From Thermoplasmata archaeon (GTDB lineage Archaea > Thermoplasmatota > Thermoplasmata > Lutacidiplasmatales > UBA184), in contig JAGWLG010000018.1 in assembly GCA_028864975.1 (NCBI GenBank), positions 1 to 62,520 of the forward strand: DNA of 62,520 nt. The letters are read 5' to 3'. Shown one piece after another: positions 50,101 through 58,195 of the stretch. The notes under the pieces are model-generated. The model saw only the letters and a program-made list of their open reading frames with translations. It did not search any database and was not told where the DNA came from. The first letter of the stretch is position 1. The number at the start of each line of letters is the position of its first letter. The position numbers and the translations under genes are program-made.

Positions 50101-53100
50101 ATGGTAATGTCGGTGGATGGCCCCTCGATGACGCCTCTCCGATTAAGGACAACGGCTAAGCCAAGAGCAAGCGCAGGAACCGTACGCGTCTCGCACCTTT
50201 TGGTTTGGGCCTTCGTTCTGCTACTTGCTGCGGTCCCCGCGGGCCTCGTGGCGTTGCCCTCCGGCGCCCCTTCGTTCCCGGTCCGGCTCCACGGCCCTTC
50301 CGGGGGGGTTGCGCCCTCGGGGGCCCGGGGCACTACCGTTCCCGCCTCGCTTGTCGCCCAGAGCACGGTGGGCTGGACGAACGTGAGTCCCGCCGTCTCG
50401 CCCCCGAAGCTGCAGCACGATGCGCTCGTGGACGATGGTTCGGACGGCTACGACCTCTGGGTTGGCTCCTCTGGGGGGGTAGAGTACGAGTGGAGCTTCT
50501 CCGGAGGTTTCTGGAGCAGCCGGGGAACGATCACTGCACCGGTGTACCTGGCGGCGTACGATCCAACGGACGGGTACGTTCTCGATGTGGGCGGCCCGGG
50601 ACCGGGGAATGCAACGTGGAAGTTCCACGGGGGCGTCTGGACCAATCTCAGCATCTCTCACTCCCCTCCACGTGCACCAGAGCTCATGGCGTGGGACGCC
50701 GCCGACGGCTACATGGTCACCCTGGGATTCGGCCAGACGACGCAGACATGGGGGTACGTGGGAGGTGCCTGGACGAACCATACAAGCGGCCTCCAGCCCA
50801 CCCCCAGAAGCGGGGCTGCGATGGCATACGACGCCAGCGACGGAGAAATCGTTCTCTTCGGCGGGCACAGCGCCACGAACTGCCCCGCCTCCACGCTCGT
50901 CTGCGGAGACACGTGGACGTACAAGGCGGGGACCTGGACCAACATCACTTCTTCCTTGGCAACGGCGCCCAGCCCCAGGTGGGGAGCCGGGCTCGCAGGG
51001 AACACTTCCGCGGCTGGGGGCGCTCTGCTGTTTGGCGGTCACGCATTCCTGCCGTCCCCCACTTGGTACAACGAGACCTACAACGACACCTGGCTGTTCC
51101 AGGGCGGGGTCTGGACGAACGTTTCCGTGAACCTCTCGCCTCTCCCGAGATACGATTCTTACGGATACCCCGGCTCGACCTTCACTTACGACAGCTCGAT
51201 TCCCGCCTACCTGCTGTTCTCGGGAGAGACGATGCTGAATGGTTACGGACACAACTGGTACACTCTCAACGACACGTGGGAGTATCGGACCGGACAGATT
51301 CCACTCTCTGCCGGAGCCTCGGGCAATCCGACCTCGGGACCCGTCCCCCTAGCGGTGCGCTTCACCGGCAGCGCGAGCGGGGGATCTCCTCCGTACGCCT
51401 ACGCTTGGAACTTCGGAGACGGAAGTCTGGGGTCCCACGCCATAAACCCCAACCACACCTACAACTCGACCGGGTCGTTCACTCCAACCTTGACGATCAC
51501 AGATTCTGCCAGCCGGACCGCGACGGCGGTCGCAACCATCCTTGTCGTCCCGAAGCTGATCGTGAGTGCCACCGCGAACCCGTCCTCAGGGTCGGTTCCA
51601 CTCTCAGTGGTCTTCAACGGCTCGGCGTCGGGCGGTACTCCCCCGTACATCTGGACTTGGTGGTACGGCGACGGCTCCACGATCTCGCACGCAAGGAACC
51701 CTTCTCACGCCTACAACACGACGGGGGCTTTCCCTGTCCAGCTCCAAATCATGGACTCGGGAGCCGGCAACGCGAACCAGATAGTGTCGGCCTTTCTGAA
51801 CATCACCGTGGTTGCCTGCTCCCCCTGTTCCTTGAGCGCGTCGGCGTCGGCCATACCGACGCAGGGCTCCGCGCCCCTGAGCGTCGCCTTCAACGGGTCG
51901 GCTCTCGGTGGCTCAACCCCGTACCGATGGAACTGGTCCTTTGGGGATGGTAGCCTCTACTCCCACGCCAGGAACCCGACCCACGTCTACAACGCCTCTG
52001 GGACGTTCGTGGCCACCCTTACGGTCACCGACTCTGTGGGAGCCACCGCGCGCGGACATGTGTGGATCAACGTGACAGCCATCCTGCATGCGACCCTCGC
52101 GTTCAACTCCCCCAACCAAGGGTATGCCCCGCTCACCGTCAGCATGACGGGCAACGCCACGGGAGGAAAGCCGTCCTATGCCTATGCCTGGGCCTTTGGC
52201 GACGGGACCTCGGGGGTCGGGGTCACCGTCTCCCACACGTACGCACAACCCGCGGGCTGCGGCTCGGGGGGAAGCTGCAACGACACGGTAACCCTGACCG
52301 TCTCTGATAGCTCGGGGGCAACCGCAACGGCGACCGGGGTCGTCACCATCACTCCCAACAGCACCGCTTCGCTCCACGCGGGCATCCGATTCAACTCTCC
52401 GAGCAGTGGGTACGCTCCGCTTACGGTAACGGTCACCGGAAACGCTACCGGGGGCACGGCCCCCTACACCTTCGCGTGGACGTTCGGGGACGGTGCGGCG
52501 ACGACCGGGACAACGGTCTCTCATACCTACCACGCCCCGGCTGGTTGCGGCTCCGGCGGCTCCTGCTCCTACAATATGACGTTGACCGCCCAAGACAGCG
52601 TCGGGCATTCGGCCCGGGCCGTCGCCGTCGTCTCGATCTGGCCCAACGGGACGAAGACCTTCAACGCCACCATCAGCCTCTCCCCTTCCTCCGGGACGGC
52701 TCCGCTCCCGGTCTCGCTTGACGGGAACGCGTCAGGGGGTCAGTCTCCCTACACGTTTGTCTGGGCCTTCGGCGACGGCTCGACCGCCACAGGCGCCACG
52801 GTCCAGCACACCTATGTTCAGGCGGGCACGTTCGCCGTGGTACTGACGGCCGTGGACGCCAAGGGAGGGGTCGCCCAGGCGACCTCCAGCGTGCAGGTGA
52901 GCCCCCCACCGCCTCCCAACGGCACGGGCTACCTCGAGATCTCCATCGACGTGCGTCCGGCGACAGGGCCTGCTCCTCTCACCGTCCACTTCACGGGCTT
53001 CGCCCAGGGTGGTCAAGCGCCCTACACCTACTCCTGGAACTTCGGGGACAACACCTCCACAGCCAACGGATCGTCCGTGTTCCACACCTACGCGGTCCAA

Positions 53101-53727
53101 GGGGTGTACGTCGCAGCTCTGTTCGTGAGCGATTCGGTGGGAGACCAGGCGAGCACGGGGGTCTTCATCACGGCCTACGGGAGCGGGTCGAGCGGGCAGA
53201 ACGGGCTCGCCGTGTCGGTCACCGCCTTCGCGCTTCACGGGCCTGCTCCCTTCACGGCGACCTTCAGCTCGGCAATCCACGGAGGTTCCGCCCCTTTCCA
53301 GCTTGTCTGGAACTTCGGCGACGGGAGCCCGGCAGTCTCGGCGAGCAAGGCGGGCCTGGTCAGCCATACGTACTCGAAGCCCGGAACCTACTTCCCGCAC
53401 CTGCAGGTCACGGACTCGGTGGGCTCGGTCGCGCAGTGGGCCACCACGCAGCAGGGAACTGGACACCCCGTTAGTGTAACCGGGACTTCGGCCCCCACGT
53501 CCTCTATCTGGACCCCCTGGCTCATCGCGGGCATCGTGGGGGCCGTGGTGGCGGTGGCCGCGCTGATGGTCGGTGTGCGCCGACGGCGGTTCTCGTCGTC
53601 CTCGGGAGCCACGGAGACGGGGAAGGCCTACGCTCAGTATCGTGTGCCCGAGGCAACAGGAGAGGGCACTGAGGAAGGAATGGGTTCCGACGTGGTCGAG
53701 AACGACCCCATGGCCGATGCCCTCTGA
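50101..53727 (+). CDS. Large Kelch-like/PKD surface protein with C-terminal anchor
   Basis: 1208 residues from the ATG at 50101 (GTG at 50071 possible). Seen: signal segment (about 28-48), Kelch-like repeats in the first 400 residues (Y-D-P-T-D-G-Y-V-L, G-G-V-W-T-N), then eight PKD domains marked by W-x-F-G-D-G or W-x-Y-G-D-G and H-x-Y, one transmembrane helix (about 1145-1170) and a tail ending P-M-A-D-A-L, like the L-L-A-D-V-L end of the protein at 7292. Known: PKD arrays form extended extracellular rods. Likely adhesin under control of the divergent regulator. Confidence 0.78.
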   Translation: MVMSVDGPSMTPLRLRTTAKPRASAGTVRVSHLLVWAFVLLLAAVPAGLVALPSGAPSFPVRLHGPSGGVAPSGARGTTVPASLVAQSTVGWTNVSPAVSPPKLQHDALVDDGSDGYDLWVGSSGGVEYEWSFSGGFWSSRGTITAPVYLAAYDPTDGYVLDVGGPGPGNATWKFHGGVWTNLSISHSPPRAPELMAWDAADGYMVTLGFGQTTQTWGYVGGAWTNHTSGLQPTPRSGAAMAYDASDGEIVLFGGHSATNCPASTLVCGDTWTYKAGTWTNITSSLATAPSPRWGAGLAGNTSAAGGALLFGGHAFLPSPTWYNETYNDTWLFQGGVWTNVSVNLSPLPRYDSYGYPGSTFTYDSSIPAYLLFSGETMLNGYGHNWYTLNDTWEYRTGQIPLSAGASGNPTSGPVPLAVRFTGSASGGSPPYAYAWNFGDGSLGSHAINPNHTYNSTGSFTPTLTITDSASRTATAVATILVVPKLIVSATANPSSGSVPLSVVFNGSASGGTPPYIWTWWYGDGSTISHARNPSHAYNTTGAFPVQLQIMDSGAGNANQIVSAFLNITVVACSPCSLSASASAIPTQGSAPLSVAFNGSALGGSTPYRWNWSFGDGSLYSHARNPTHVYNASGTFVATLTVTDSVGATARGHVWINVTAILHATLAFNSPNQGYAPLTVSMTGNATGGKPSYAYAWAFGDGTSGVGVTVSHTYAQPAGCGSGGSCNDTVTLTVSDSSGATATATGVVTITPNSTASLHAGIRFNSPSSGYAPLTVTVTGNATGGTAPYTFAWTFGDGAATTGTTVSHTYHAPAGCGSGGSCSYNMTLTAQDSVGHSARAVAVVSIWPNGTKTFNATISLSPSSGTAPLPVSLDGNASGGQSPYTFVWAFGDGSTATGATVQHTYVQAGTFAVVLTAVDAKGGVAQATSSVQVSPPPPPNGTGYLEISIDVRPATGPAPLTVHFTGFAQGGQAPYTYSWNFGDNTSTANGSSVFHTYAVQGVYVAALFVSDSVGDQASTGVFITAYGSGSSGQNGLAVSVTAFALHGPAPFTATFSSAIHGGSAPFQLVWNFGDGSPAVSASKAGLVSHTYSKPGTYFPHLQVTDSVGSVAQWATTQQGTGHPVSVTGTSAPTSSIWTPWLIAGIVGAVVAVAALMVGVRRRRFSSSSGATETGKAYAQYRVPEATGEGTEEGMGSDVVENDPMADAL

Positions 53728-54309
53728 TTGACGGGCGTCGGTCCCGCGTGATCGCGAACGCACCCCGACGCCGAACGACCAGCGCGAGCCCCCGCCGCGC
53801 CACCCCCGAACGGGTGGCCCACGGCCGAAGGCCGTAGGGGGGCCGGAGGCCCCCCACAAGGGATAGAGGGCCAAGGAGGAAGGGGACCGAGCGACAGCTC
53901 GCAGCCCCTTCCTCCTGCGGCTGGAAGGAGCCGAGGAGGGAGCTCGAGGGAGGGGGCGGCGGTGGAGGTCCCTCCCTCGATTGCGGCCTTTCGGGGGCGG
54001 GAGGCGGGAGAGGGTCGTAGGGAGGGGGTGCCCGAACGCCCCTCCCTACGCGGCGCGGCCGCTCGGAGGGAGAAGCGGAGCGCGAGGGGGGTTCACCCCC
54101 TCATTGACCAACAAGATCGCTCGCGGATGGGACCTCTGGGGAGGAGGGAGGGGCCGGTAGGGTCCGGGAGGGAACCGCGGGCCAGTCCGGTCTGTTCTGA
54201 TCGATGGAGACGCGCCGAGCCGCTGCGGTTCCCGATCAAGGGCACCATCTGCTGGGCCTTCTACTCTGCCGGGGGCCGAGAAGATGATCGATGAGGCCGC
54301 ACCCTGCCC
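53728..54309. other. Gene-free stretch packed with perfect hairpins
   Basis: ACGGCC-gaa-GGCCGT (53821-53835), GGGGGGCC-gga-GGCCCCCC (53837-53855), AGGAGGAAGGGG (53874-53885) with CCCCTTCCTCCT (53905-53916) enclosing GAGC-gaca-GCTC, CGTAGGGAGGGG (54016-54027) with CCCCTCCCTACG (54039-54050), and GAGGGGG-gttca-CCCCCTC (54084-54102). The first may terminate the adhesin gene; the whole looks RNA-like. Confidence 0.5.
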
Positions 54310-54558
54310 TCAAGGCGCCTCCGGCTTCGGCACGAAGGTGTGGAAGCCCACGAACTCCTCGCGCATCGCGGCCGTGTTGAGCGAGGTGGCGTGGGCCGTC
54401 GCCCACTCGGGCAGCCCGCAGTCCGAGCAAAGGAAGAGGTTCCAGCACAGGTCGCACGTCGCGTCGTAGCTCCTACCGTGAACGCACTCCCGCAGGAGGT
54501 GGTGGGCCTGGCTTGTCGCACGCGAGCCGCCGTTCGCGCTGACCCTGAAGTCGCTCAC
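54310..54558 (-). CDS. Small zinc-binding protein
   Basis: 82 residues. Seen: C-x-x-C pairs in C-D-L-C-W-N-L-F-L-C-S-D-C-G and an upstream H-H-L-L-R-E-C, giving a likely zinc site. It overlaps the SLOG gene stop/start (ATGA, 54555-54558) and is the last gene of this cluster on the minus strand. Function unknown. Confidence 0.55.
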   Translation of the reverse strand: MSDFRVSANGGSRATSQAHHLLRECVHGRSYDATCDLCWNLFLCSDCGLPEWATAHATSLNTAAMREEFVGFHTFVPKPEAP

Positions 54559-55031
54559 GCTGCCTCCTTGGTGACCGCGCCCCGCGACAGGTCCTGGATT
54601 CCCCGGTGCGAGACCAGACGGACCTGCACGCTTGCCACGAGCGCCTTCCGAATCATGTCCGCCGTACCGCGCGAGGACCCGATGTCATCGTGGAATGCGA
54701 GGACAAGGTCCGGGCGCCCCTCCGCGAGCATGCGCGCGTTGCGCAGGGGCCCTGCCGCACGCCCCTCGCCCGCCCAATCCGCGGGGAAGACTTCGACCGC
54801 GATCCCCAGCCGGCGCGCGGCCCACCCACCAAGAAGGTCCGCGCCGCGGCAACCCCCGTGGAGGACCATCGCCACCTGCGGGAGGGTGACGAGGATGCGG
54901 AGGATGAGCCCGCCGTCCGTCCAGTCACGGTCCCCGCAGAGGAGGACGGTGAGGGGCCGTGAAGGCAGCCCTGCGGCGAGGCATGCAGCGGCGGGGTCGG
55001 TGGTGGTCTCAGGTTCTCTCCTCGCGGACAT
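54555..55031 (-). CDS. SLOG-domain protein (YspA/DUF2493-like)
   Basis: 158 residues from the ATG at 55031, which lies in a palindrome shared with two other genes. Seen: V-L-L-C-G-D-R-D-W-T-D, then H-G-G-C-R-G-A-D and P-A-D-W with N-A-R-M. Known: G-x-R-x-(F/W)-x-D and H-G-G-(A/C)-x-G-A-D are the signature of YspA/DUF2493 proteins, a SLOG-fold family common on plasmids and phages and thought to bind nucleotide-derived ligands. It likely acts with the neighbouring macrodomain gene set in NAD or nucleotide signalling (inference). Confidence 0.75.
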   Translation of the reverse strand: MSARREPETTTDPAAACLAAGLPSRPLTVLLCGDRDWTDGGLILRILVTLPQVAMVLHGGCRGADLLGGWAARRLGIAVEVFPADWAGEGRAAGPLRNARMLAEGRPDLVLAFHDDIGSSRGTADMIRKALVASVQVRLVSHRGIQDLSRGAVTKEAA

Positions 55032-55051
55032 CGTGGAGACGTGGCCGCGAG
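55021..55051 (-). promoter_or_regulatory. Start-codon palindrome of the SLOG gene
   Basis: Coding strand CTCGCGG, 13 bases, then ATGTCCGCGAG; arms of 7 bp. Same motif as 39771 and 42234. Confidence 0.6.
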
Positions 55052-55086
55052 GAGCGCGGGGCCATTTCACCTGCCCTTCCCCCTTC

Positions 55087-55323
55087 ATGAGGGGCTCCTC
55101 AATCTTCCTCCCCATGCCCTTTCCCCCAGACCCCCGGCTCGCCGGGTGGCTCCACCGAAACTGCTCGATCTGTCTTCGGAACGGCACGAAGACCCCGGCG
55201 AAGTGGTGCGTGATGGGGCACTACCCGGTGGCCACGAGCCTCACCTGCGACGAGCACCGGTCCGTCTTCGAGGGGAGTTGGGGAGTCAGGTTCGAGGCTC
55301 TTGACCGCCCTTCCGACCACTGA
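55087..55323 (+). CDS. Small cysteine-histidine protein
   Basis: 78 residues. Seen: R-N-C-S-I-C, K-W-C-V-M-G-H and L-T-C-D-E-H-R, spaced like a zinc-finger (C-x2-C...C-x3-H...C-x2-H). It is alone on the plus strand here and could start at the ATG at 55114. Plausible but not certain; function unknown. Confidence 0.4.
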   Translation: MRGSSIFLPMPFPPDPRLAGWLHRNCSICLRNGTKTPAKWCVMGHYPVATSLTCDEHRSVFEGSWGVRFEALDRPSDH

Positions 55324-55666
55324 GGGTCGGGCCGTTGTACTTCTCCCACGTCCTGAGAAGCAGGCGGAGGTTGCACTCGACCCTTGCGTGCTGACGCCGA
55401 TCGTCGCATTGGCGGTGGGCCCGACGGATCTCCCGCTCGGCCTCACGGTCGGCCGGACTGAGCTTTCGGGCCTCGGCCCGCGCCAGCGACCCGCACACAT
55501 CGTTCAGGTCGGTGACGAACCGGGTGTTGCCCGGCCCGAGCGGATCGGTCTCCTCGGGGATCCCGAGCGAGCGCGCCCACTGCGCGTGGACGCGACGATA
55601 GAGCTGCCAAGTCTCCTCCGTGAGGTGCGCGTCCTTGAAGTCGGGAGGAGGCGGAGCCACGCCCAC
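55286..55666 (-). CDS. Helical protein of unknown function
   Basis: 126 residues. Seen: mostly charged helices (L-T-E-E-T-W-Q-L-Y-R-R-V, A-D-R-E-A-E-R-E-I-R-R-A-H-R-Q) and few cysteines. It lies upstream of the SLOG gene on the same strand. No family recognised; a DNA-binding or structural role is possible. Confidence 0.45.
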   Translation of the reverse strand: MGVAPPPPDFKDAHLTEETWQLYRRVHAQWARSLGIPEETDPLGPGNTRFVTDLNDVCGSLARAEARKLSPADREAEREIRRAHRQCDDRRQHARVECNLRLLLRTWEKYNGPTLSGRKGGQEPRT

Positions 55667-55723
55667 CCCAAGGCCGCCTCACCTTCAAGTCGATAGGGTC
55701 GGGGGACAGAGGGGGGGTCGACG

Positions 55724-56011
55724 TTACGCGTGGGCCTTCGCGACCCGGGCGTGAAAAACCGGAGTCTCCTCGTGCCGCGCGGGCCCCCAAACGCCCTTCG
55801 CCTTCGCCACCTGGTCCAGGGTTTCGGACGGGCCAGGGGGAACGACGGTCTCCCCGCACTTCTCGCACGTCCAGAAGACGTAGTGGCCCAGGAAGACGCC
55901 CTACGTCGAGAAGACCTGGACATCGAGGAAGAACCGCCCGCCACAAGGGCAGCGCCGACGGGGAACCCAGTCCCGGGAAGCCTTCGCCCGTGAGACCTTC
56001 TCGCTCGACAT
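55724..56011 (-). pseudogene. Zinc-ribbon gene interrupted by an in-frame TAG
   Basis: From the ATG at 56011 the frame reads C-P-C-G-G-R-F-F-L-D-V-Q-V-F-S-T, a TAG at 55901-55903, then G-V-F-L-G-H-Y-V-F-W-T-C-E-K-C-G-E and on to TAA at 55724. The two cysteine pairs lie on either side of the stop, so only read-through or a repaired codon gives a complete zinc ribbon. Other genes here use TAG as an ordinary stop, so a nonsense mutation or base error is more likely than recoding. Confidence 0.6.
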
Positions 56012-56014
56012 GAT

Positions 56015-56233
56015 TCACCGGCGAGGGGCCGTCCTCACCTCAAGAGTACAGCGACCGATCTTCACCGCGAACTGCCAGTGGTCGTGGGCCACCACGAAGA
56101 CCCCGGAACCTGCCGCACGCCAGTCCCCCTCCCGCACCAGCCGCTCCAGGTCGACGGCCGACAGGCTCCGGTCCAGCATCCGCTTCTTCAGTTGGAGCAA
56201 CGGCACCACGAGGAAGGCCTTCCGGGGATCCAT
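56015..56233 (-). CDS. Small protein of unknown function
   Basis: 72 residues. Seen: helix-rich first half (F-L-V-V-P-L-L-Q-L-K-K-R-M), a basic V-D-L-E-R-L-V-R-E-G, and a short strand end. It follows the 56243 gene by 9 nt, so it is in the same cluster. No motif. Confidence 0.45.
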   Translation of the reverse strand: MDPRKAFLVVPLLQLKKRMLDRSLSAVDLERLVREGDWRAAGSGVFVVAHDHWQFAVKIGRCTLEVRTAPRR

Positions 56234-56242
56234 CGTCCGCCC

Positions 56243-56734
56243 TCACGAGGTCGAGGGCGGGCGGGAGACGCGCGTCGCGGTGAGGCCCCACGCCTCCAGC
56301 TCCTCGAACGTCCGTCGCACGGCGGCCTCGAGCAGCCCCCACTGGCGCGCGGTGGCGGGAACCTGCTTCGCGTGGTACGCCCTCCAGGCGACTCGCGCCA
56401 CGTACTTGGAGTTCGCCTTCCCGGCGTCGGTGTAGAGGCGGCGGCCGAGGTGGTCGGGGGCGAGGGACCCCCCATCGCGGGCACCGACCGAAGGGAACGG
56501 GGTTCCTCGCGAGGACCCGGCCCCCCGAAGCAAGGCGCCCACGCCACTCGGGGCCGGGTCCGAATCTCCTCGCGCGAGGTCGCGGAAGTGGTCTCGTGCC
56601 TCCTTCCAGGCGTACCCACCCGGAGGTGCGGCCCGCAGGGCCTTCATGCGGTTCGCGGTGCGATCTTCCGAGGGGAGAGCGCGAATCCCTGGGGTCGCGC
56701 GCATCTCCCGGGTCACGAACTTCGGGTCGGTCAA
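56243..56734 (-). CDS. Protein with an in-frame palindromic element
   Basis: 163 residues from a TTG at 56734 (TTGA overlap with the upstream stop). Seen: a basic helical N-terminal part with W-K-E-A-R-D-H-F-R-D-L, then Pro/Gly/Ser filler that is a palindromic element (GGACCCGGCCCC at 56513-56524, GGGGCCGGGTCC at 56550-56561, perfect 12-bp), then a second helical domain (A-W-R-A-Y-H-A-K-Q, L-E-A-A-V-R-R-T-F-E-E-L). The element reads in frame and links two halves that would otherwise be one protein. Confidence 0.55.
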   Translation of the reverse strand: MTDPKFVTREMRATPGIRALPSEDRTANRMKALRAAPPGGYAWKEARDHFRDLARGDSDPAPSGVGALLRGAGSSRGTPFPSVGARDGGSLAPDHLGRRLYTDAGKANSKYVARVAWRAYHAKQVPATARQWGLLEAAVRRTFEELEAWGLTATRVSRPPSTS

Positions 56735-56952
56735 CGCTCACACCTCCCGACCGTTTCTCCGCGTCCGTGACAGGGCTTCTTCCCGTCCCAGTAGAAGGTG
56801 TTGGATGGGGCGTGTCCTTCCGTCGAATCAACCACGAGACACCTTTGGCACTGGCGCTGCAGCTCGGTCCCAAGGTTGCGCCACGCTGACCAGTCATGCT
56901 TCAACCGCTGGCGCTTGGGAGCCCCGGGGGGCCCGCGGTTCTTGGGCTTCAT
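56731..56952 (-). CDS. Small zinc-like protein
   Basis: 73 residues from the ATG at 56952 (ATGA with the macrodomain gene). Seen: K-H-D-W-S-A-W, C-Q-R-C near residue 35 and K-K-P-C-H-G-R-G and a Cys at the end. Known: H-x-W...C-x-x-C...C small proteins are common in phage and plasmid operons. It is tightly coupled to both neighbours. Confidence 0.55.
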   Translation of the reverse strand: MKPKNRGPPGAPKRQRLKHDWSAWRNLGTELQRQCQRCLVVDSTEGHAPSNTFYWDGKKPCHGRGETVGRCER

Positions 56953-57389
56953 GTGGTGTACACCTCGATCGGGATGGACATGGACGACGGCGCCCTCACG
57001 ACAAGAGGGCGGACGTCGGCCCACGCGAGCCCGCCCAGCCCGCACCCGAGCGCAGGGAGGGACAGCGAGGTGATGCCTCGGGCCTCGGCGTCGTTCGCGA
57101 TGCGGGAGAGGCCCTCCTGGATCGCGCCCAGCGACGCGGGGTCCTTCCAGTGGGCCTTCGTCGGGAAGCGGAGCACCCAGGGACCTGTGGGGTGCCGCCA
57201 GAGGTAGGGATGGCCTGGCCCGAGGGCCCCTTCTCGGCAGGCGAGGACGTACTCCTGGAACATCGTGTGGAACCGGCGCTTGAACTCCAGGGCGAGGCCC
57301 GCACCCATGACGCCCACGCAGTTCACGGGGTTCGGAAGCGTCTGAGCGCGCGACGCAAAGATGTCGCCGCGGACGAAGGTGAGCGTCAC
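56949..57389 (-). CDS. Macrodomain protein (ADP-ribose-binding)
   Basis: 146 residues from a GTG at 57389 (GTGA overlap). Seen: F-V-R-G-D-I-F, T-L-P-N-P-V-N-C-V-G-V-M-G-A-G-L-A-L, H-P-Y-L, and S-L-P-A-L-G-C-G-L-G-G-L-A. Known: N-P-V-N-x-x-G-x-M-G-x-G-L-A and the G-x-G-x-G-G-L loop form the ADP-ribose pocket; the same form is found in DarG and TARG1-type ADP-ribosyl hydrolases. A partner ADP-ribosyl transferase (DarT) is not seen nearby. Cytosolic. Confidence 0.8.
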   Translation of the reverse strand: MTLTFVRGDIFASRAQTLPNPVNCVGVMGAGLALEFKRRFHTMFQEYVLACREGALGPGHPYLWRHPTGPWVLRFPTKAHWKDPASLGAIQEGLSRIANDAEARGITSLSLPALGCGLGGLAWADVRPLVVRAPSSMSIPIEVYTT

Positions 57390-57694
57390 TGGGGTGGCTC
57401 CATGACCGGGCGATCGTAGCTCACGGTGGCATGAAGGGTGCGGACGCAGAGCTCGCACACGCGCGCGAGGCGCCTGGGGGGAGAAGGAGGACCAGCGTAG
57501 ACCCCCACGAACTTGGTCCCCTTCGGGATGCGCTCGGCGCAGATGCGGCATGTTCGGCGACCCCGAGGGACCCGCCTGACCGGGGAGGGGCCAGCGGACC
57601 GGGGCACGGGTCCCTCGGGAGGCCCGTCCCCGAGGGGATTGCCCCGAGGGGCAGGGCCGGAGTCGGCGGTGTGGACGTAGAACCTTCGGGTCAT
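57386..57694 (-). CDS. Zinc-binding protein with in-frame palindromic element
   Basis: 102 residues. Seen: Y-V-H-T-A-D then Pro/Gly filler that coincides with an element (GGCCCGTCCCC at 57621-57631, GGGGCAGGGCC at 57648-57658), then C-R-I-C-A-E-R-I-P-K-G-T-K and V-C-E-L-C, a C4 zinc site with the I-P-x-G turn. The stop overlaps the macrodomain start. The element extends the N-terminal half without breaking the frame. Confidence 0.55.
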   Translation of the reverse strand: MTRRFYVHTADSGPAPRGNPLGDGPPEGPVPRSAGPSPVRRVPRGRRTCRICAERIPKGTKFVGVYAGPPSPPRRLARVCELCVRTLHATVSYDRPVMEPPQ

Positions 57695-57748
57695 GGACCT
57701 CGTTCCTCACGAGGGAGGAACGAGGGACTGCGGGCGGCCGCGTCGGGC

Positions 57749-58171
57749 TCAGGCCACTCGGACCGGCCCGCAGAGCGGGCAATAGACCCAGTCGGGGATG
57801 AGACGCCAGCGCTGCTCCGCCACGTCGTTACGCGAGTAGAGGGGGAGGACCCCCGTCGCCGGACTTGGCGTGTGGGCGGGCGAGGGCCCGTCCAGCTGCC
57901 CCGTCGTGAGCTCCCAGATCTCGTCCCCCTCCCCGTCGACGCGGCGTCTCGCGCGCCCGTGCATCTCCAGGAGACCGAGGGCGGCCTCGCCGTCGGACCG
58001 GGCGACCCCGTGCTCCTCCGCGAGAACGAGGAGCGACTCCCGGGTCTCCCCGGGGAGGTGGGCGATGATCTCCTCGAGCGCCCCTGCGGCTTCGCGCGAT
58101 CGCTCGGCATCGTGGCTTGGCTTCGTTCGGGCTGGGCTCGGCCGGTTTCCTCTGGTGGCCAGCATGGGCAT
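57749..58171 (-). CDS. Winged-helix-like regulator with zinc end
   Basis: 140 residues from the ATG at 58171, inside a 13-bp palindrome. Seen: a helical N-terminal part (A-L-E-E-I-I-A-H-L-P-G-E-T-R-E-S-L-L), a likely wing (R-V-D-G-E-G-D-E-I-W-E-L), and C-P-L-C-G near the end. Together with the palindrome over the start codon this suggests a self-regulating DNA-binding protein of the cluster. No family name assigned. Confidence 0.55.
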   Translation of the reverse strand: MPMLATRGNRPSPARTKPSHDAERSREAAGALEEIIAHLPGETRESLLVLAEEHGVARSDGEAALGLLEMHGRARRRVDGEGDEIWELTTGQLDGPSPAHTPSPATGVLPLYSRNDVAEQRWRLIPDWVYCPLCGPVRVA

Positions 58172-58195
58172 CCTCGCTGGTAGAGGATGCCCATG
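58163..58195 (-). promoter_or_regulatory. 13-bp palindrome over a start codon
   Basis: CATGGGCATCCTC (58163-58175), 7 bases, GAGGATGCCCATG (58183-58195). The ATG at 58171 lies in one arm. Likely operator or start-blocking hairpin. Confidence 0.6.

Noticed and set aside
55901..55903. Pyrrolysine codon
   Set aside because: TAG serves as an ordinary stop in other genes of the window and no pyl genes are seen; left as a test, not a claim.
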